Origin: Cheilinus undulatus
Taxonomy: Eukaryota > Chordata > Actinopteri > Labriformes > Labridae
NCBI RefSeq assembly: GCF_018320785.1
Contig: NC_054869.1
Span: 31,040,289-31,104,288, forward strand
Reading direction: 5' to 3'
DNA length: 64,000 nucleotides
The notes under the pieces were generated by a model that was given only the letters and a program-made list of their open reading frames with translations, had not been told where the DNA came from and made no database searches. The position numbers and the translations under genes are program-made. Of this stretch, positions 1 through 13,807 are shown in pieces. Within the stretch, counting starts at the first letter, position 1. Every line of letters begins with the position of its first letter.

Positions 1-448
1 TTTCATGACTGAAAAAAGGAGAGGTGTGGTGCCGAAATGTTTGCTAAAAAAGACAAAATCTATGTAAATTTCTTCTGTGCAACATTTTAAAATTTGCACT
101 AATATACAGACAATAATCATGTTGCTTTCTGCAGTGGCAATGCAGCACAAAGGACAATAAGCTTTCCAAAAGTAGACATTCATAGGAAACTCAGTTCATT
201 TAAATTTGTACATCTTCAGATAGAATAAAAACACATGAAAATGAAAAACACAGACACCTCTGATCTTCAGATGTTATGACAATGGTGGAGTGCTTTCATG
301 GGAAAACTTTACTCCAAGAAAATACTTTTCAAACAAAAATCATAAGAAACAGTACTATATGAAAATTCTTAAAGGAAAACTATAGTTATTTGAGAACCTG
401 AGAAACAATTTTATTTGACAGTGCTTTGTTTTTACTCTGAAATTTACA

Positions 449-780
449 GTGATTGCTGCACATGGACACAGGGGTTTGCACTGTTGCCTCACAGCAAGAG
501 GTTTCCTGTTCGCTCCCCGGTCAGGGCCTTTCTGTGCAGTTTGCATGTTCTCCCCGTGGGTTCTCGCCGGGCACTCCGGCTTCCTCCCACCACCAAAAGA
601 CATGCTTGTTAGGTTGACTGACCACTCTAAAATTGGCCGTAGGTGTGAGCATGCCTGGTTGTCTGTCTCTATATGTCTGCCCTGCGATCCTGGCGACCCA
701 TACAGGGTGTACCCTGCCTCTTGCCCAGTGACAGCTGGGATAGGCAGTATAGGAAATGGATGGATGGATGGAGTTTACAG
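449..780 (+). repeat. Dispersed repeat copy with ATGG tail (SINE-like, percomorph type)
   Basis: The stretch reads as a familiar fish dispersed repeat: a 'GTTGCCTCACAGCAAGAGG' start, 'TTTGCATGTTCTCCCCGTGG', 'CTTCCTCCCACC', 'GTGACAGCTGGGATAGGC', ending in a short (ATGG)n tail at about 759-772. It lies downstream of erap1. The family name is not certain from memory. Related, more decayed copies are at 29270-29540 and, inverted, at 63660-63840. The open frames over it are not genes. Confidence 0.75.
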
Positions 781-889
781 TGATGGTACCAGCAGGATTT
801 ACAAGTCACTAGTGTTCACAAGTTTTGCCATATTAGTCAAGTCAGCTACTAATTATGATTGATGTGTAACAGGATTTAAGGGATTTTCA

Positions 890-895
890 TTTATT
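890..895 (-). terminator. erap1: Probable erap1 polyadenylation signal (AATAAA)
   Basis: The minus strand reads AATAAATAAATG here, about 220 bases past the erap1 stop codon. It is the first canonical signal after the stop, and it sits before the dispersed repeat at 449-780, giving a short 3' UTR. Further AATAAA-like words downstream (near 410) are alternatives. Confidence 0.4.
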
Positions 896-1117
896 TATTT
901 AATTTTTACAAATCTTTAAGAGGAAAGTCAGGAGTCGCTGGTGTTAAAATCGATGGTAAACTGTATTTTGTCCGACTTTCTTAAGTCATCAGATTTATGA
1001 TTCAAGACAGAGTCCATGAGATGCTTTAAGTCTGTTGTTTTGTTTCCAAGAGTCATGTGTGGTTTGTGCTTTAAGCGACACAATTGTCTAACTCAGACTT
1101 TTCTGTATCACGCAAAA

Positions 1118-4100
1118 CTATAAATCTTCATGCACGTCTCTGCGTTTGTGTTTGTCAAGCCAGGCCTGTAGCAAAGGGATGTTGGTGTCCATCCAGCGAA
1201 TGTTATCCTCAATGGTCTCATAGGCCTGCCGGATGCACCTCATCTCTGAGCCCGTTTCTTCAATCAGGGAGCCGAAGAAGCTTTTCACCTGAGCACAAAA
1301 AATGTAGAAGGCTTAAAAGCATGTAAAATATTTAAAATAGCATTTAAAAAGTGATGCAATAAGGCTAATTCACAATCCTGCCTAGAGCAGTTATGTTGCT
1401 TTTGTGTAGGGTGACTAATGCCATCATTTTAATTACTTAAAATAACAAATTACTCAATGAAGAATTTTTGCTTAATAATTTAACTTTGGAGATTGCTCCT
1501 GTGTCCTTGAAAGAAGTTACCCAAGGCTTAAACTATATACAAACTTAAAATCATGGCTACTAACATTTTCTCAAGTTTGTATTTCAAGTGATCCTTTTAA
1601 TTCAGCAAGAAGCTTAAAAAAATAGATTAAGTGACAGGAGCCAAAAGTGCAGTGCACAATAGACACATAGTCTTGCTTACCTCATCCAACATCTCCCTGG
1701 TGGAGTACTGACTTGTTACTCCAATCACTAAGTGTGATATGGTGCTGGAGCCCAGGTCAAACCTGTGGCAACACATTAGAGGAAAAATTCTGAAAGTTCG
1801 AAATACCCAATGCAGCTCATGTTTTGTAGAAAACAACATTTCAAGGCTCTACTGATCAGAGGGAGGAATAAGAAATGTCTGTTTTTGTCGATACCTAAAA
1901 GAAAATGTATGCTTCAGCAAAACACTCAGCTATGTGGAAAAAAATGTATACTTAAATGTACTGGTCTGACCCCAATTATGTTAAGTGACTGACAAACTTG
2001 ATTCTGATGTTTTTGTTTAATATGAAGTGCTTTAAAATTTCACATTACAAAATAAATGTAAATACTGAAGGAGCCTGTCAAATAGAGTGTGTATGGAAAA
2101 TGTGGCTGACTGACTTCTTGATCATGGTGTGCCAGTTTGCTCGGAAGAAGTCCCAGGCCAGTTTGTAGCCTTGAGGGTTCCTGCTGACAGTAACAACTAC
2201 GTCTGAGAGGTCCTGAGTCTTCATCACTTCACCTTTGAGGCTCTGCTCCATCATCCTGCAGACATAGGAGGTTAAATAAGGGATGGCAGGGCAATATTCA
2301 AGAGAAAATAAGAGGTTGATGAAATGGTAAAGCAAAAGGAAATGTAAAATCAATAGGAGATCGGTGTGGAGCTGAGATAGATAATTCAAAGGAAAATAAG
2401 GTACATGAACCCACCACTGGAGCTTGTCCTTTAAAGGACTGTAAGCCATAGCAGACTTCAGACGGCTTCTTACAGACATTTGCATAGAACTGCGGTACTT
2501 CTCAAAGAGGAAGTCCCACCCCTCTGGTGTTCGAACTCCAATCATAAACACTGCCATGGTGACATCAACAGGGAGACTAAAAAGGAGAAGAATCAAAGAA
2601 AGGATCACTCCCTGCATAGAAAAAAAACTAAAGTTTAGATAACTACATAAATAAATACTGTATTTCCAAAGACTGTTAGGGTGCTTTAAGATGTTTGACC
2701 TCATTTGTCCATCAGAGTCCTTCCACTGATTAAAGAGTTGGGTCGCTTTGGTGACACAGGGAGCGTAGTTCCTGACACAGGCAAACAACAGAAGGTAGCT
2801 CCTGAGCACTCGCTCAGACACTGATCCAGAGTCAGACCACTCCTGACGGTCAATCAGGCCCCTGAACAGATCAACGATGTAGCCCTGAAAAACACAAGCA
2901 GTCATTGTGTCAATCAGCGCTACAGAAGTGATGCGAAGTAAGAAACTGAACATTTTGGTTTTTTACAATTCACAAGACTTTTAGGAGGTAAGATTTAAAT
3001 TCAACATTGTTTTAAATAACCTGAAGTTTGGACAGAAATGAACAGTTAAAAGAAATCCACTGCTCTGCTGTCAGTAAATAATATAGACCAACAGGCAATT
3101 CCGTTACCTAGTTTTAATCAGTCTTGCCTCTGATGGCCTTGTTTGCATTTGTAGGTCATAAAAAGTTGTCATAATCAGTTTTATTATCCGTTACAAACTC
3201 CACACAGGTGCTTATGTGGTTTTCAACCACAGGCTGGACCAAACAAACAATATGAAATCATGACTTTACACCCTGTTATCTTGCTTTTCTCGTTAGTTTG
3301 GACATTATACCAGCAATATATCAAGAAGTTTTGAAAATAATTTGCAGATTAAGCATATACCAACAGCCCCAAAAACAACTTCTCCAGCTTCAACAGTAAC
3401 AACTGTAGCTCAACCTACTATGACCTCTGCCCCCGCAACAAAAGCAGCAGCTCCACCAGCTTTTATCAAAAAATCAAATACCATTGACACAGAGGTCTTT
3501 TTGAAAGTCCTTGAGTTTCACTATCAATAGTTCATATTAGAGTCAGCTCTGATAAAAAATAATTGTTCCCAAAAATGCAAACCATGTAGCCATATATCCA
3601 TTTTTTGCTATTACAAAGCTCTAAACAAGTAAAAAGACTTAATCATGAACTAGAAACTGTAGACTACATATTTATCTTTACATTTTTAATAGATGTGTAT
3701 TTGCAGCGCCTATTTAAAGTATTCACCCCATTGGATGTTTTACCCTTTAATTGATTCTATAAACCAATCATTGTCAATATAATTTGGTTTTTTTTGGCAA
3801 AAAAAATACAAAAATAATTTTTTGATGTCAAAATGAAAACAGATTTCTACAAAATAATTTCAACTTAATAAAAATTTGTGAGGCTGTCCTCACAAACTGA
3901 GTGACCGTGCAAGAAAGAGACTAGTGAGAGAGGACACCAAGACACCTATGACTACTCTGAAGGCGTAACAAACTTAAGCAGCTTAGATGGGAGGGACTTT
4001 GCATACAACAACTATTGCCCTGGTTCTTCATTAGTCAAAGCTTTATGGGAGAGTGGCAAAGAAAACACTTTGAAGGAAAACCAATTAAATATTTGATTAA

Positions 4101-7100
4101 AGTTTGCCAAAAGGCATGTGGGAGAATCCATGGTGAAGCGGGAGAAAGTCCTTTGGTCTGGTGCATTTAGCCATCAGAGGAGATGCTATGTTTGGCGGAC
4201 ACCAAACACTGCAAATCACCAGCAAAACGTCATCCCCAGCATGATGCTGGTGGCAGTTTACAGACAACAAGGTGAATGTTCTGGAATGGCCGTGTCAAAG
4301 CCCAGACCTCAATCTGATAGAGAATTTAAGGCTGGACTTTAACAGGGCTGTTCAAACCCGATCCCTGTGCAACCTGACAGAGCTTGAGCAGTTTTACAAA
4401 GAAGAATGGAGTAAAATTTCAGTGTCCAGGTGTGTAAACTTGATTGAGACCTAGCCACATAGACTCAGTGCTGTGATTGCAGCCAAAGGTGCATCTACTA
4501 AATACTGACTTGAGGGGGGTGAATATTTATGTTGTCACTTATTTTACATTACATATTATTATTTAATTGACATTACTTTGTGAAAATCTACTCTGACATT
4601 AAAGAGGGGTTTTTGTCTTTTTTTTTTTTGGTCAAAAAGCTAAATTATATTGACCATGATTGATTTAATGTCAATAAAAGGGTAAAACGGCCAAGGAGGG
4701 TGGATACTTTTTATAGGCACTGTATATTCTGACGTTGTTTTTTTTTTTCTCTGAGAAGAATTTCCTTTGTTTTGCTTGCTGGTTAACAGCAACATTTTGG
4801 ATTCATTTCATATACTAGTATGAGCTTGACTCTTTTAAAGCTGTATGATGACTTGAACTACTTTGGGTGACATACACAGGGTTTTGTCTGTTTTGTGTCA
4901 TGACTTTAATGTTAAAATGCCTTCAACAACCTTCATCTGGTTCTCCAGAGCAGCCATGCTGTCTCTCTTCTCCATCAGTTTGTAGAGGGGCACGAGTTCC
5001 CCAAAGCCCTGAGTCACAGCCATGATCTTTGTCTCTCTGGACAGGTACAGAGACAGATCCAGAGCCGTGTCCAGCCTCAACTTGCCAATACTGCGAAACA
5101 CAATTCAACAGAGCGAACATTACATCAGAAGACAGGTTTGCAACAAAAAATCAACAAATATCTATTTGTCTTATTTGTTTTTATGGGACCTGTTGGAATG
5201 AAATTAGTTTAAACCAGTCCTTTACTTATTCTTCGAGATGCAGAACAGACCTGACCAGCTGGAAGACGTTGTGTATGAGGCTTGCACGGTCATTGCTGCT
5301 CAGTGCTGTGTGGTTGTGTAGCAGAAGTTTAATGATGGAGTTCCAGCCCTCGCCTGCGTAATGGACCATGTAGTACCCGCTCATGTCCACATTAAACTTT
5401 ACCCAATCCACCTCTTCAGGCAGGTACAGAACATCTATGAGGAGGTGGAAAGAAAACCATTAAAATAAAGACATTATATGGATGAAGGCTCTCTAAAGAG
5501 AAATGCAAGACACTGCTTAAGCATGCTGAGTGACACACTTACCGGTCTTTGTCTTTAGAAGGAAGCGGTGGATGGTGCTGGAGGCGCTGGTCATGTAGGT
5601 CAGGGGGATCTGCCAGAGGAATCTATCAAAACCAAAGTAAAATGTAATGGTTAAAACTTGAACATGAAAATGAAATTTCTTGGCTGACAAACTGAATGTT
5701 TTATAATCATATGAAAAATGTTTAATGAAATGTAATGTTAACAGAAACCGTAAAGGTCACAAGACTTTCAGTGCTGCACAGTTTTCCCTTTTTATGGGGC
5801 ATAAAGTTAAAAGAAATGATCTCAGAACTTTTACAGCAGTTGCACTGAAACATCAAAAGCATGTGAATTGTTTAAAAATCCTTTCCTTGAATCAAGTCAG
5901 AGTATAGACATTTATTTCATTACTGTAAAATAAATGCATGAGATATTTTCGTAGGCCAACCTGGGAAGGTGGCTCTATGTATGTTTCAGTGAACTAAGGC
6001 ATGTAGGTTTATTTGAATATTAATGAAAATAAGTGGCTTTAACAAGTATTTTATGCTGTAAAAAATATCAAAATCTGGTAAACATGTTTACCACAGACCT
6101 TATTTCTAGCATCTTACCTAAAACTCATTCATAAATCCCACAGATTCCAAGACCATGTTACCGGAAGTGCTAAAGAGCCTCTAATGTCTGAAGTTACACT
6201 GTTGATTTGTTCATTTTACCCTTCAGTGAGGGAGGGGTCGTCCGTCTTCAGATAACGCTCCTGACTGAGCCTGACCTCCCGGCCTCGGACATCCACAGTG
6301 ACCAGTGGGAAACCTTCCTGCAGTGTCCATGTGTCCATGATGGCCTTGACATCCAGCTCATCACCAGAGAACCATTTCTGAATATTCACACATTTAGATT
6401 CATAATAAATCATTAAAAATCATAAATAGTGAAAGCTTTCAGTTATTGGAACATGAACATGAGACCACTCTGGAAACATCATGACAATGTGATGCTTTCA
6501 ATGCTTTCAGTAAGTAGTGAAGTGACAAGAATGTAAAAATGTAACATAAAACATTATTCTTGCTGGGAACTATCAAACTAATCCTACATAGAATTTGTGA
6601 TCAAATAAAGTTACTGAACTTTCTGTAACTGTGCATAATGTATTCCTAGAATCTGTTTGTTCAGTCAGAGTGCTTTGTTTAACCTGTTTGCTATAAAGAA
6701 TGAAAACCTACCGATGATCCAGACTGAAGGCCACGCTTGGAGCAGAATTCTTTATGTTTCTTTCCTCCTTCATCCATATCATCTGAGTTGCAGATCTGGT
6801 GGGGGAGCACCACATAGACAACACTGGTTAACACATTTAGCACAATGTAGGAGCCAATGTGTAGGTGTATAATTGCTTATGTCTGTGAATGGTTTTGTTT
6901 ATGTGTTTATTGATATGGACAATAGATGGTGATTACAGGTCTTGTGGTTTGCTTGGTCGGGTGTTTATAGGTCACAGGGAACAGGAAGTTGGCTGAAAGA
7001 GGTGGTGGGAACACACAGATCCAACCATAATTGTGTTAATCTAAGCAGCAACATTTAACAATCAGGATTTAAATCATCACATAACCATTGAGTTCAATTT

Positions 7101-9212
7101 TGTCTGTTTCAGCATTTCGCAATAAATGGGAATGTCACCTAAAGGCAATTTTCATTTTGGACTTTGTTTTATCAGGATCAGTTACTCAAAAAAAGTAATT
7201 CATTACATAATACTAGTTACTCTCTAAAAAAGTAATGAGTTACATTACCTAGTCACAACAAAAAGTAACTAGTAGTTATATCCCTTTTGCACGACTCATC
7301 CCCTGAGATCTTCTGTAACTTTACTGCAGATGAAAAATACAACGTTAAACCTTACATACAGTTAAAGTATTGGAACAGTAAGGCTAATTCCTTTATTTTT
7401 TGCTATAGACTGAAAACATAAAATTGTATTAGGTTGGCTGGAAAACAAAGATTGGATAAGGTCTTACTCAAGTGCCCGCAAAAATTAAAGACCTCTCACT
7501 GGTAAAAATCTAACTTCTTAAGCTTTTTTTATGGCCTTAAACTTCAAATGTGTAATTTAAGACTATACAGACTATATTAGTATATATACTACTATAAGAC
7601 TATACTTTTCAAGGATGTGCAGGAGCACTAATATATGCTGTCATAAGCCTACTGATCTCAGGTTCTGTGATTTCCTGTAGCTGTTGGAGCCTTGGCTCCT
7701 TGGTAGGTGTTGGTATCATACAATCATCTTGAGCTTCACACAGGCTCTGGGGGTCTTTACCATAAACTTTACTAGCTTTGTTTTAGTGTGTGGCCTATGC
7801 AGATGTTTGGAAAGACTTCAAAGAAAACAGAGACTTGTTTCTGACCTGGGCACAGTTTACTCCTCATTGCCTCTTTCTTGTCTATTTGAGCAACAAATGC
7901 AAAGTAGTGTTCATATCTCCACAACCTTATTTTGTACCTCCCTCCTCCATGAGCTCGAGCTAACGTTTCCTTCATTTGAATCAGTGGGTGCTGAATCAGC
8001 ATGTATTAAAAAGGATGCTTGATTAGTTTTCTCCTTGCTCCTGTTTTACATGTAGTTGGGAAATGTAATGTGATTACTAAGTTGGTAACAGTAGCATGTT
8101 ACAGTACTGTGTTAAAGACAAATGTAATGTCATTACACTAATGCGTTACTTTGTACCACATAACACCCAACACTGATGAGGATGTATGTTAAAAACTATT
8201 CCACACACCTATATAGGTGACTAATATATTATTGGTTGTTGGGACATTGGATTGTCATTACATCCATAATACCAAACACATTACTACAACTGTAGCACTG
8301 ATGATTTAGGTTTAAATAGATGTGAAAAAACATTGTGCCAATAGCCTATATGCCCACAAAAAGATTTGCACCACAAGCCAACTAAAAGCATAACCACAAA
8401 AGTTTTTAGGGATGCATGATATTGGACCTTTTCAGATATCTGACATGCCAATTTTTTTTTTTTTTAAGAGCAGGCTCAAGACACACCTTTTTAGCTTAGC
8501 TTTTGATTAATATTTATCTATATTATATTTATGATATTTATTTATTTTAGGCCTTCAATCTGTATTTATTTATGAATTTTATTCTTTTCCTACCTTAATT
8601 TCTTAGTTATGCTATTTTATATTTTAGTTCTTAGGTTTTATTTGTACTGAGGTTTTACTTATTTTTATCCTTTTATCATTTTTAGGATCTCCAGTGTTTC
8701 CTCTGGGGGAGCCCTCTGCACCGGGAGCGGTGGTCGGCTATGGCTGCAGGGGTCTGTCTCGTGGGTTCCTGGTGGAGGTTTGGTGTCTCTGCCTCATCCC
8801 TCCTCTGGGTCCTGCGTCGGTGTCCTGTAGCTGTGGGTGACTCGCTGCTCCTGGTGCAGACGGCCCCTCTGATGGCGCTTTCTCAACTGGTTCATCTGTA
8901 CTCAGCCTCTTGTACTCAGCCTAATGTCCACTATTTTTGTGTGTGTTTGTGAAACAGTGTGTGAGTGGGTGTGAGTGGGTGCACATGTAACTGTTGTCTG
9001 TAGGGTGGTTGCGGGTGTGTGGGTGTGAGGGAATGACTCTAATTGTCTATATTACGCAAAAGGTGGGGGTGGGTGGGTTTGAGGGAATGTTTTTAATTTG
9101 TCCATGTACAGCACTTTGAGTTACATGTCATGTATGAAAAGCGCTTTATAAATAAAGTTTGATTGATTGATTGATTGAATATTTCTAATCTCATTTTAAC
9201 CCATGATGTTAT

Positions 9213-9247
<35 letters not shown>

Positions 9248-12200
9248 AACCTTTTTATTTTATCCTTATCTTAAATAAAACAAAATTCAATTGTTTTACC
9301 AATTCTGTCTCATATAAAACTCACATTAGTCAGACTCTCCCACAGGTGGCTGTTGATGGTGTTTTGGTAGCTGTAGCGCTTCAGGTATCGAATGATGCCA
9401 ATCTCAAAGGCATCAGGAGTCATGAAGTCCCGCAGCATATTCAGAATACAGGCTCCCTGGCCAAAAAATAACAACAACAGAAAAAATAATTAAAAAAAAA
9501 AAGAAAAAAGGAAAGAGAAAAGCTGATTCTTCACTTTTTTGTATTTTGTTCCTTTACATTATCTTGGAAAATTACTCTTTTATTTAAACAATGTTTTACG
9601 GAAATCAATTATTTGCCAAGTTTAAATATCTAAGTGCTTTAATATATTGAAAAAGGTTCTTTGTATGATGCTGACCTTGTCATATGACACATCATCAAAC
9701 ATCTCCTGGATCTGTGTGGGGTTTTCCACATCGGTAGAGACAGGGTGAGAGGAGCTTAGGGAGTCCACCTCCATGGCCTCAAAGCATTTCCCCAAAAAGA
9801 AGTCATTCTGGGAGGAACAGTAATTTACAGACACATGCATGTTGACATTTTAGAATAATCCAAAAGTCTTTGTCCTTGTCTTGTCTTTTTTAGATCATTT
9901 TACTGTGACCATTTCCCTTTTTTTCAAATACAGTACTGCGCTGTCGCTACATTCTCACATCATTTTTTTCTTTAAATAACGCTTATTACTTTCAAATGTG
10001 ACCTAAAGAGACAGATTTGGAGTATGAATAAGAGGTTAGAGGTTGCAGTCAGTTCTCACCACTTGCAGCTCTGGGTAGTTGATGTCGAGAGAAATGAATT
10101 CCATGAACTTTGCAAAACCTTCATTAAGCCACAGGTCATTCCACCACTCCATTGTCACGAGGTTGCCAAACCACTGGACAGGAAGATGAACATGTGGGAA
10201 CAGATTCATTTGCAAGAATCAGGTTTATAAAATTGGGTCTTGTTATACTGCCAAATACATCTATCTTGATGAAGGAAAGCTACCTGGTGTGCAAGCTCAT
10301 GGGCGATAACTTTGGTGATAGCCAGTTTATCAGAGGCTGAGGATCTGTCAGGGTCAAAGAGGAGGCCCGTCTCTCTGTAGGTGGTCAGACCCCAGTTCTC
10401 CATTGCACCCGACTGGAAGTCAGGGATAGCAGCCAGGTCTGTAGACAAAAACAATATGCAAATAAAAAATTCAAATATGTACACACCTCATCAACCAGTC
10501 GAACATGGTGTTTTCTTGACTACTGATTTATATCTATCCATTTTTGTGTTATTTCTTTATTTGTCCAGCTTCTCTGTTCAGTACAGCACTGAACAGAGGT
10601 GAGTTTCATACATGTAAAATGTGTGTATATACAACATATTAAAATATATGCTCTTATATTTCAGAGCTAAAATAACAGCAGTAAAGTAATTGGTTGGATC
10701 ATTTAAGCTTTTTCGAGTTAGCTTTTTTTTCTAAAACTCACAATCAAAATTGCATTTCAGTTATGTTTGAGTTTTAAGATAAAAGTTGACTAAACTACAT
10801 GTTTAGAAAGGGCAACTTTGCAACAGCAACCTAACCAAATTTCCTTTGTGGTCTGTCATTTTTCTGATATTTCACAGAAACTATACTTTAAGGGTTATAA
10901 GTAGGTATGAGTACCAAAGTCCAGTACCAACATGGCACTGGTGCCGGCTCATCTGATACCTACTGAAACAGAATCCAAACATGGATTTTGGTGCCGCATC
11001 ACTTTGATGCACCCCCACCAGTCCAAATGAAAGGCACAAAATATTCTGGACTAAGTAATTCATGTAGTTCTACACTTGTTTTAGTTCAGCAGAGCAGCCT
11101 TTAACTGCTGGAGTAATGTCTCTGCTCTGCTCACGTTCATCTTTATTTACTTCATGAGTTGTCTTGATGCAGCGCCTGTAGAAGAATACTGGGTGAGTCT
11201 TTGATTCCAGAAGTCACAACTGATTATTTTTCTTATACTATGCCTGTTTGGCATCTTTTTAAGATACTTGAATTATTTAAGGCTATGGCACCTGACAGCT
11301 TTTATTCACGTGCCCTCTTCAGTGTTCTAATTCATTCACATGAGCGTGCTCTAGCATATCGATCTCAGCGTGCAATGTTTTGCACATTTTGCAGATGCTT
11401 TTATCATTATGAGAGCAGACAGAGACGCACGCAGCAGTGTCTCTGTGGATCAGATCAATGAAGGAGAGATAAAAAGCTGTCCAACTTTTATCTTGGTCAA
11501 AGTTTATTCCCTTTTTTTTCTCTGTTGTTGCCCTTTGTGTCTCATCATTGATCTCTCTGTTCTGTAGCTGACTGTCAACCTGACGTACTTAACGTGCTTT
11601 ATTAGTATCAGAGAATCTAGACTTTTCAGCTGGGGGGCCCTGGCCCTGATTTGTGCAGTAGGGAAATGAAGTTTGTGTGCACACAAACAACAGATTGTTG
11701 TGTAATACTGTAGTTTTTAACTTTAACATTTAAATTTACTTTAAAAGACTAAAATAGAAGAAAGTAGTATTAACAAATAAGTCCTTATAATTTTCAAGTA
11801 ACATTTGCAAAATCTAGTAGGACTAACACATTTAAAAGATTCTTAGAAATAGGTCATTAAAAACTTTAGCAAAGAGGGTGGAATCATTAGTAAAAGTACA
11901 ATTTATCTGTGTTGGTTCAGGTTTTATTCATTAATGGTAAGAATTTGTTCAAGTGGATTTCATAATTGCAAATGCCATTGCAGTTAGAAAAGTATTTTAG
12001 TGCAATTGACCGTTATTGTTTTTTTTTTTTCTCCAAAAGTATCAATTCAGGCACCGTTTGGGTACCGGTACCATTCTAAAAGTATCAATTTAGCACCAGT
12101 ATCGGAAAATCCCAAACCATACCCAAGCCTAATTATTACTCATTCAGCTTCAATTCCTGGGAAACACTCTGCTCTGACTTAATACAAAACAGTAGTGAAG

Positions 12201-13807
12201 TGTGGTCATGATATTTATAGATCCAGAATACTGGATGTTTCTTTTTGTCTACATCCACATTTACTTAACTAAAACTGCTCACTAATGCAACAAATAAAAA
12301 AGTTTTAGTCGTTAATGATTTCTACTATCTGCCCATCTATTGTTTTAGAAATTTAAAATGGCTACAAAAGGCAACAACCGTTGTGTTCTGAATTGTACAT
12401 TACAGTTATGTGTTTCCACTGACCCTGTTTAGGCAGAGGGTAAGGAATATCAAAAAAGTCATCATAGAAGTCCAACAGCTTCACAGCAGCATCCAGAGCA
12501 AAGGCGGTCTGGTTGATCTTCTCTGCTACAGCGTACACTGTAATCTGATGGAAATCACAGCAAAAAAATGCAATAAGGACAGAACACCTGAAAACTGTTG
12601 AAAACAAATCAACAAATACTCCAGGAAAGAGAAGTAAATCATATCTAGGATAGTGTTTGTAGTATTCCTCCTTACCTTGACACCATGCTTGGTGATTTTG
12701 CTTACGGACTGAAAGTCAGACACGATGTAGGCCACCAGGTAAGTGCTCATTTTTACAGTGGTGTCAAAGTGATCCTCAAGCAAACCACCAGGTAACTCTA
12801 CTGTCTTCACCTAGGGCACACATGTGTGTAAAATAGGGGGTAGGACAATATGTTATTTATTAATTATCACAATGCTGAGTTATTTTGCTAAAGTCTGAGA
12901 GCAAAACCGTCTTTACTCTGTTATCCTGTTTCTTATTTGTTATAATTCCTCACTTCTACTAAAAGTAAATAGATTCAGCTGCATTCATACTTACAATGGG
13001 CATGTTGGATATAGCTATGTGGTGTGGTTCTCGTATAATCCGTATGGTGAAGTTGGCTTTGAAGGCGGGCTCATCAAAACAGGGAAAAGCTCCACGTGCA
13101 AAGGTAGCTTCAAACTGTGTGGAAGCCAGGACCCTGAAATTGTAAATGAACAAAGGTGAAATTAAAGTTACTGACTGACGATGCTTGTAGCTGCTATGCA
13201 GCATTTACAAGAGGTATTTCTGCTGTATAATCATAAATATATATATATTTTCCATATTACAAACAGCATATTCATGTGTTGTCAAAGAAAACAAAATAGT
13301 ATGTTATCTATGCTCTTACCGGACCTCCCCGCTGCTGGTGCAGTAGGTGCTCTTGTAGAAACCATGGAAACTGTCAGACAGGTTAGCTGAAAACTCCAGC
13401 TGGACTTCATACTTTCTCCCTCTTGTCAGCACTGAGTCTGAGAGTAGGGCAAGCTGGTGGAAACGAGGATAGTCCAGCACCTGCAGAGGTCTCACACCTT
13501 CAGGAGCAAGGAGCAGCACGTTGGATATCTGCATCTGCTTGGCATGGAGCACGATGATGCTGGTGTCTTCACGCACATCCAGCTGAATGCGAACAACACC
13601 GGTGAAGTCGAGGGTGGTGAGGTTGGGGTGGATGGTAAGGTCATAGTGGATGGGGAAGACGGTTTTAGGAAGTCTCATGCGGTCCCAGGGGAAGGGCTGT
13701 CCATTGGTGGAAATGGGGACATCTTTAGCTTGGTTTTGATTTGGCAACTGAGCTCCAAAAGAGGGAGGAAAGGGGAGGAAGAGCAGCAGGAGGAGAGGAG
13801 ATAACAT
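1118..13807 (-). CDS. erap1: Endoplasmic reticulum aminopeptidase 1-like (M1 zinc aminopeptidase), complete
   Basis: Trims N-terminal residues of peptides in the ER lumen before MHC class I loading (family knowledge). I assembled 18 coding exons with GT-AG borders and unbroken phase, in gene order: 13807-13320, 13133-12995, 12810-12676, 12544-12424, 10438-10284, 10173-10060, 9807-9676, 9456-9325, 6795-6712, 6377-6220, 5622-5543, 5434-5251, 5090-4931, 2884-2700, 2576-2415, 2255-2115, 1762-1681, 1288-1118 (stop TAG). The total is 940 residues; human ERAP1 has 941. A hydrophobic signal peptide starts [13 protein letters not shown]. The substrate motif GAMEN is at 305-309, the zinc motif HELAH at 341-345 with third ligand E364 in NEGFAKF, and the catalytic Tyr is probably Y426 in DDVSYDK. 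The C-terminal ERAP1_C helical domain follows from about residue 530. All catalytic residues are intact. The start is the first ATG after a 3' splice site at 13839/13840. Fish have several ERAP-type paralogues, so erap1 versus erap2 is less sure than the family. Confidence 0.93.
3714..4722 (+). mobile_element. Tc1-like transposon, dead copy 1 (about 1.0 kb)
   Basis: Inverted ends are visible: CAGCGCCTATTTAAAGTATTC at the left and GGATACTTTTTATAGGCACTG at the right, followed by TA. The plus strand carries C-terminal Tc1 transposase pieces, including [18 protein letters not shown] (a decayed form of the WPxQSPDLNPIENLW region around the last catalytic residue) and [14 protein letters not shown]. 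These are split between frames (about 4118-4454), and the N-terminal DNA-binding part is missing. It sits in erap1 between the exons at 4931-5090 and 2700-2884, in the opposite direction to the gene. It is inactive. Confidence 0.85.
7150..8177. mobile_element. hAT-like transposon remnant
   Basis: The ends are rich in repeated AGTAACT/AGTAATG words (7180-7270 and 8075-8160), and the right end closes with ACCCAACACTG, the typical hAT terminus. The minus strand inside (about 7830-7950) encodes [17 protein letters not shown]...KLCPGQK, which resembles the BED zinc-finger region at the N-terminus of hAT transposases. No catalytic domain is present, and the left terminus is unclear. It lies in the erap1 intron between 6795 and 9325. 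The plus-strand open frame 7684-8022 is the shadow of this piece. Confidence 0.6.
8464..9178 (+). mobile_element. 3' fragment of an L2-clade LINE
   Basis: The plus strand at 8466-8510 reads [14 protein letters not shown] followed by TAA, a typical C-terminus of an L2-type reverse transcriptase ORF. A long 3' UTR follows, then the usual tail around 9105-9178 (GTACAGCACTTTGAG... GCGCTTTATAAATAAAG and a (TTGA)n run). The copy is 5'-truncated and inactive. It lies in the erap1 intron between exons 9325-9456 and 6712-6795. Confidence 0.75.
9208..9244. repeat. (AT)n microsatellite
   Basis: An uninterrupted AT dinucleotide run inside an erap1 intron, about 80 bases from the exon ending at 9325. Probably length-polymorphic. 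Confidence 0.9.
10902..12130. mobile_element. Unclassified DNA-transposon-like insertion with inverted ends
   Basis: The left end reads TAGGTATGAGTACCAAAG and the right end, reverse-complemented, reads AGGCTTGGGTATGG. Both are followed inward by similar 'GGTACCGGTACC / AGTACCAACATGGCACTGGTGCC' and 'GTATCGG' words. About 1.2 kb lies between them with no recognisable protein. It sits in the erap1 intron between 10438 and 12424. Confidence 0.5.

Noticed and set aside
449..862. 137-codon plus-strand ORF
   Set aside because: It lies on a dispersed repeat also present at 29.3 and 63.7 kb.
2078..2953. Single 291-codon minus ORF taken as one exon
   Set aside because: It is three erap1 exons (2884-2700, 2576-2415, 2255-2115) and two short introns that happen to lack stops. 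The family alignment and splice sites show the introns.
8405..8452. 'GGGATGCATGATATTGG' block, with a similar inverted block near 61495-61542
   Set aside because: Looks like the tip of a transposon family, but each copy is under 60 bases with no partner end, so I did not list them as elements.
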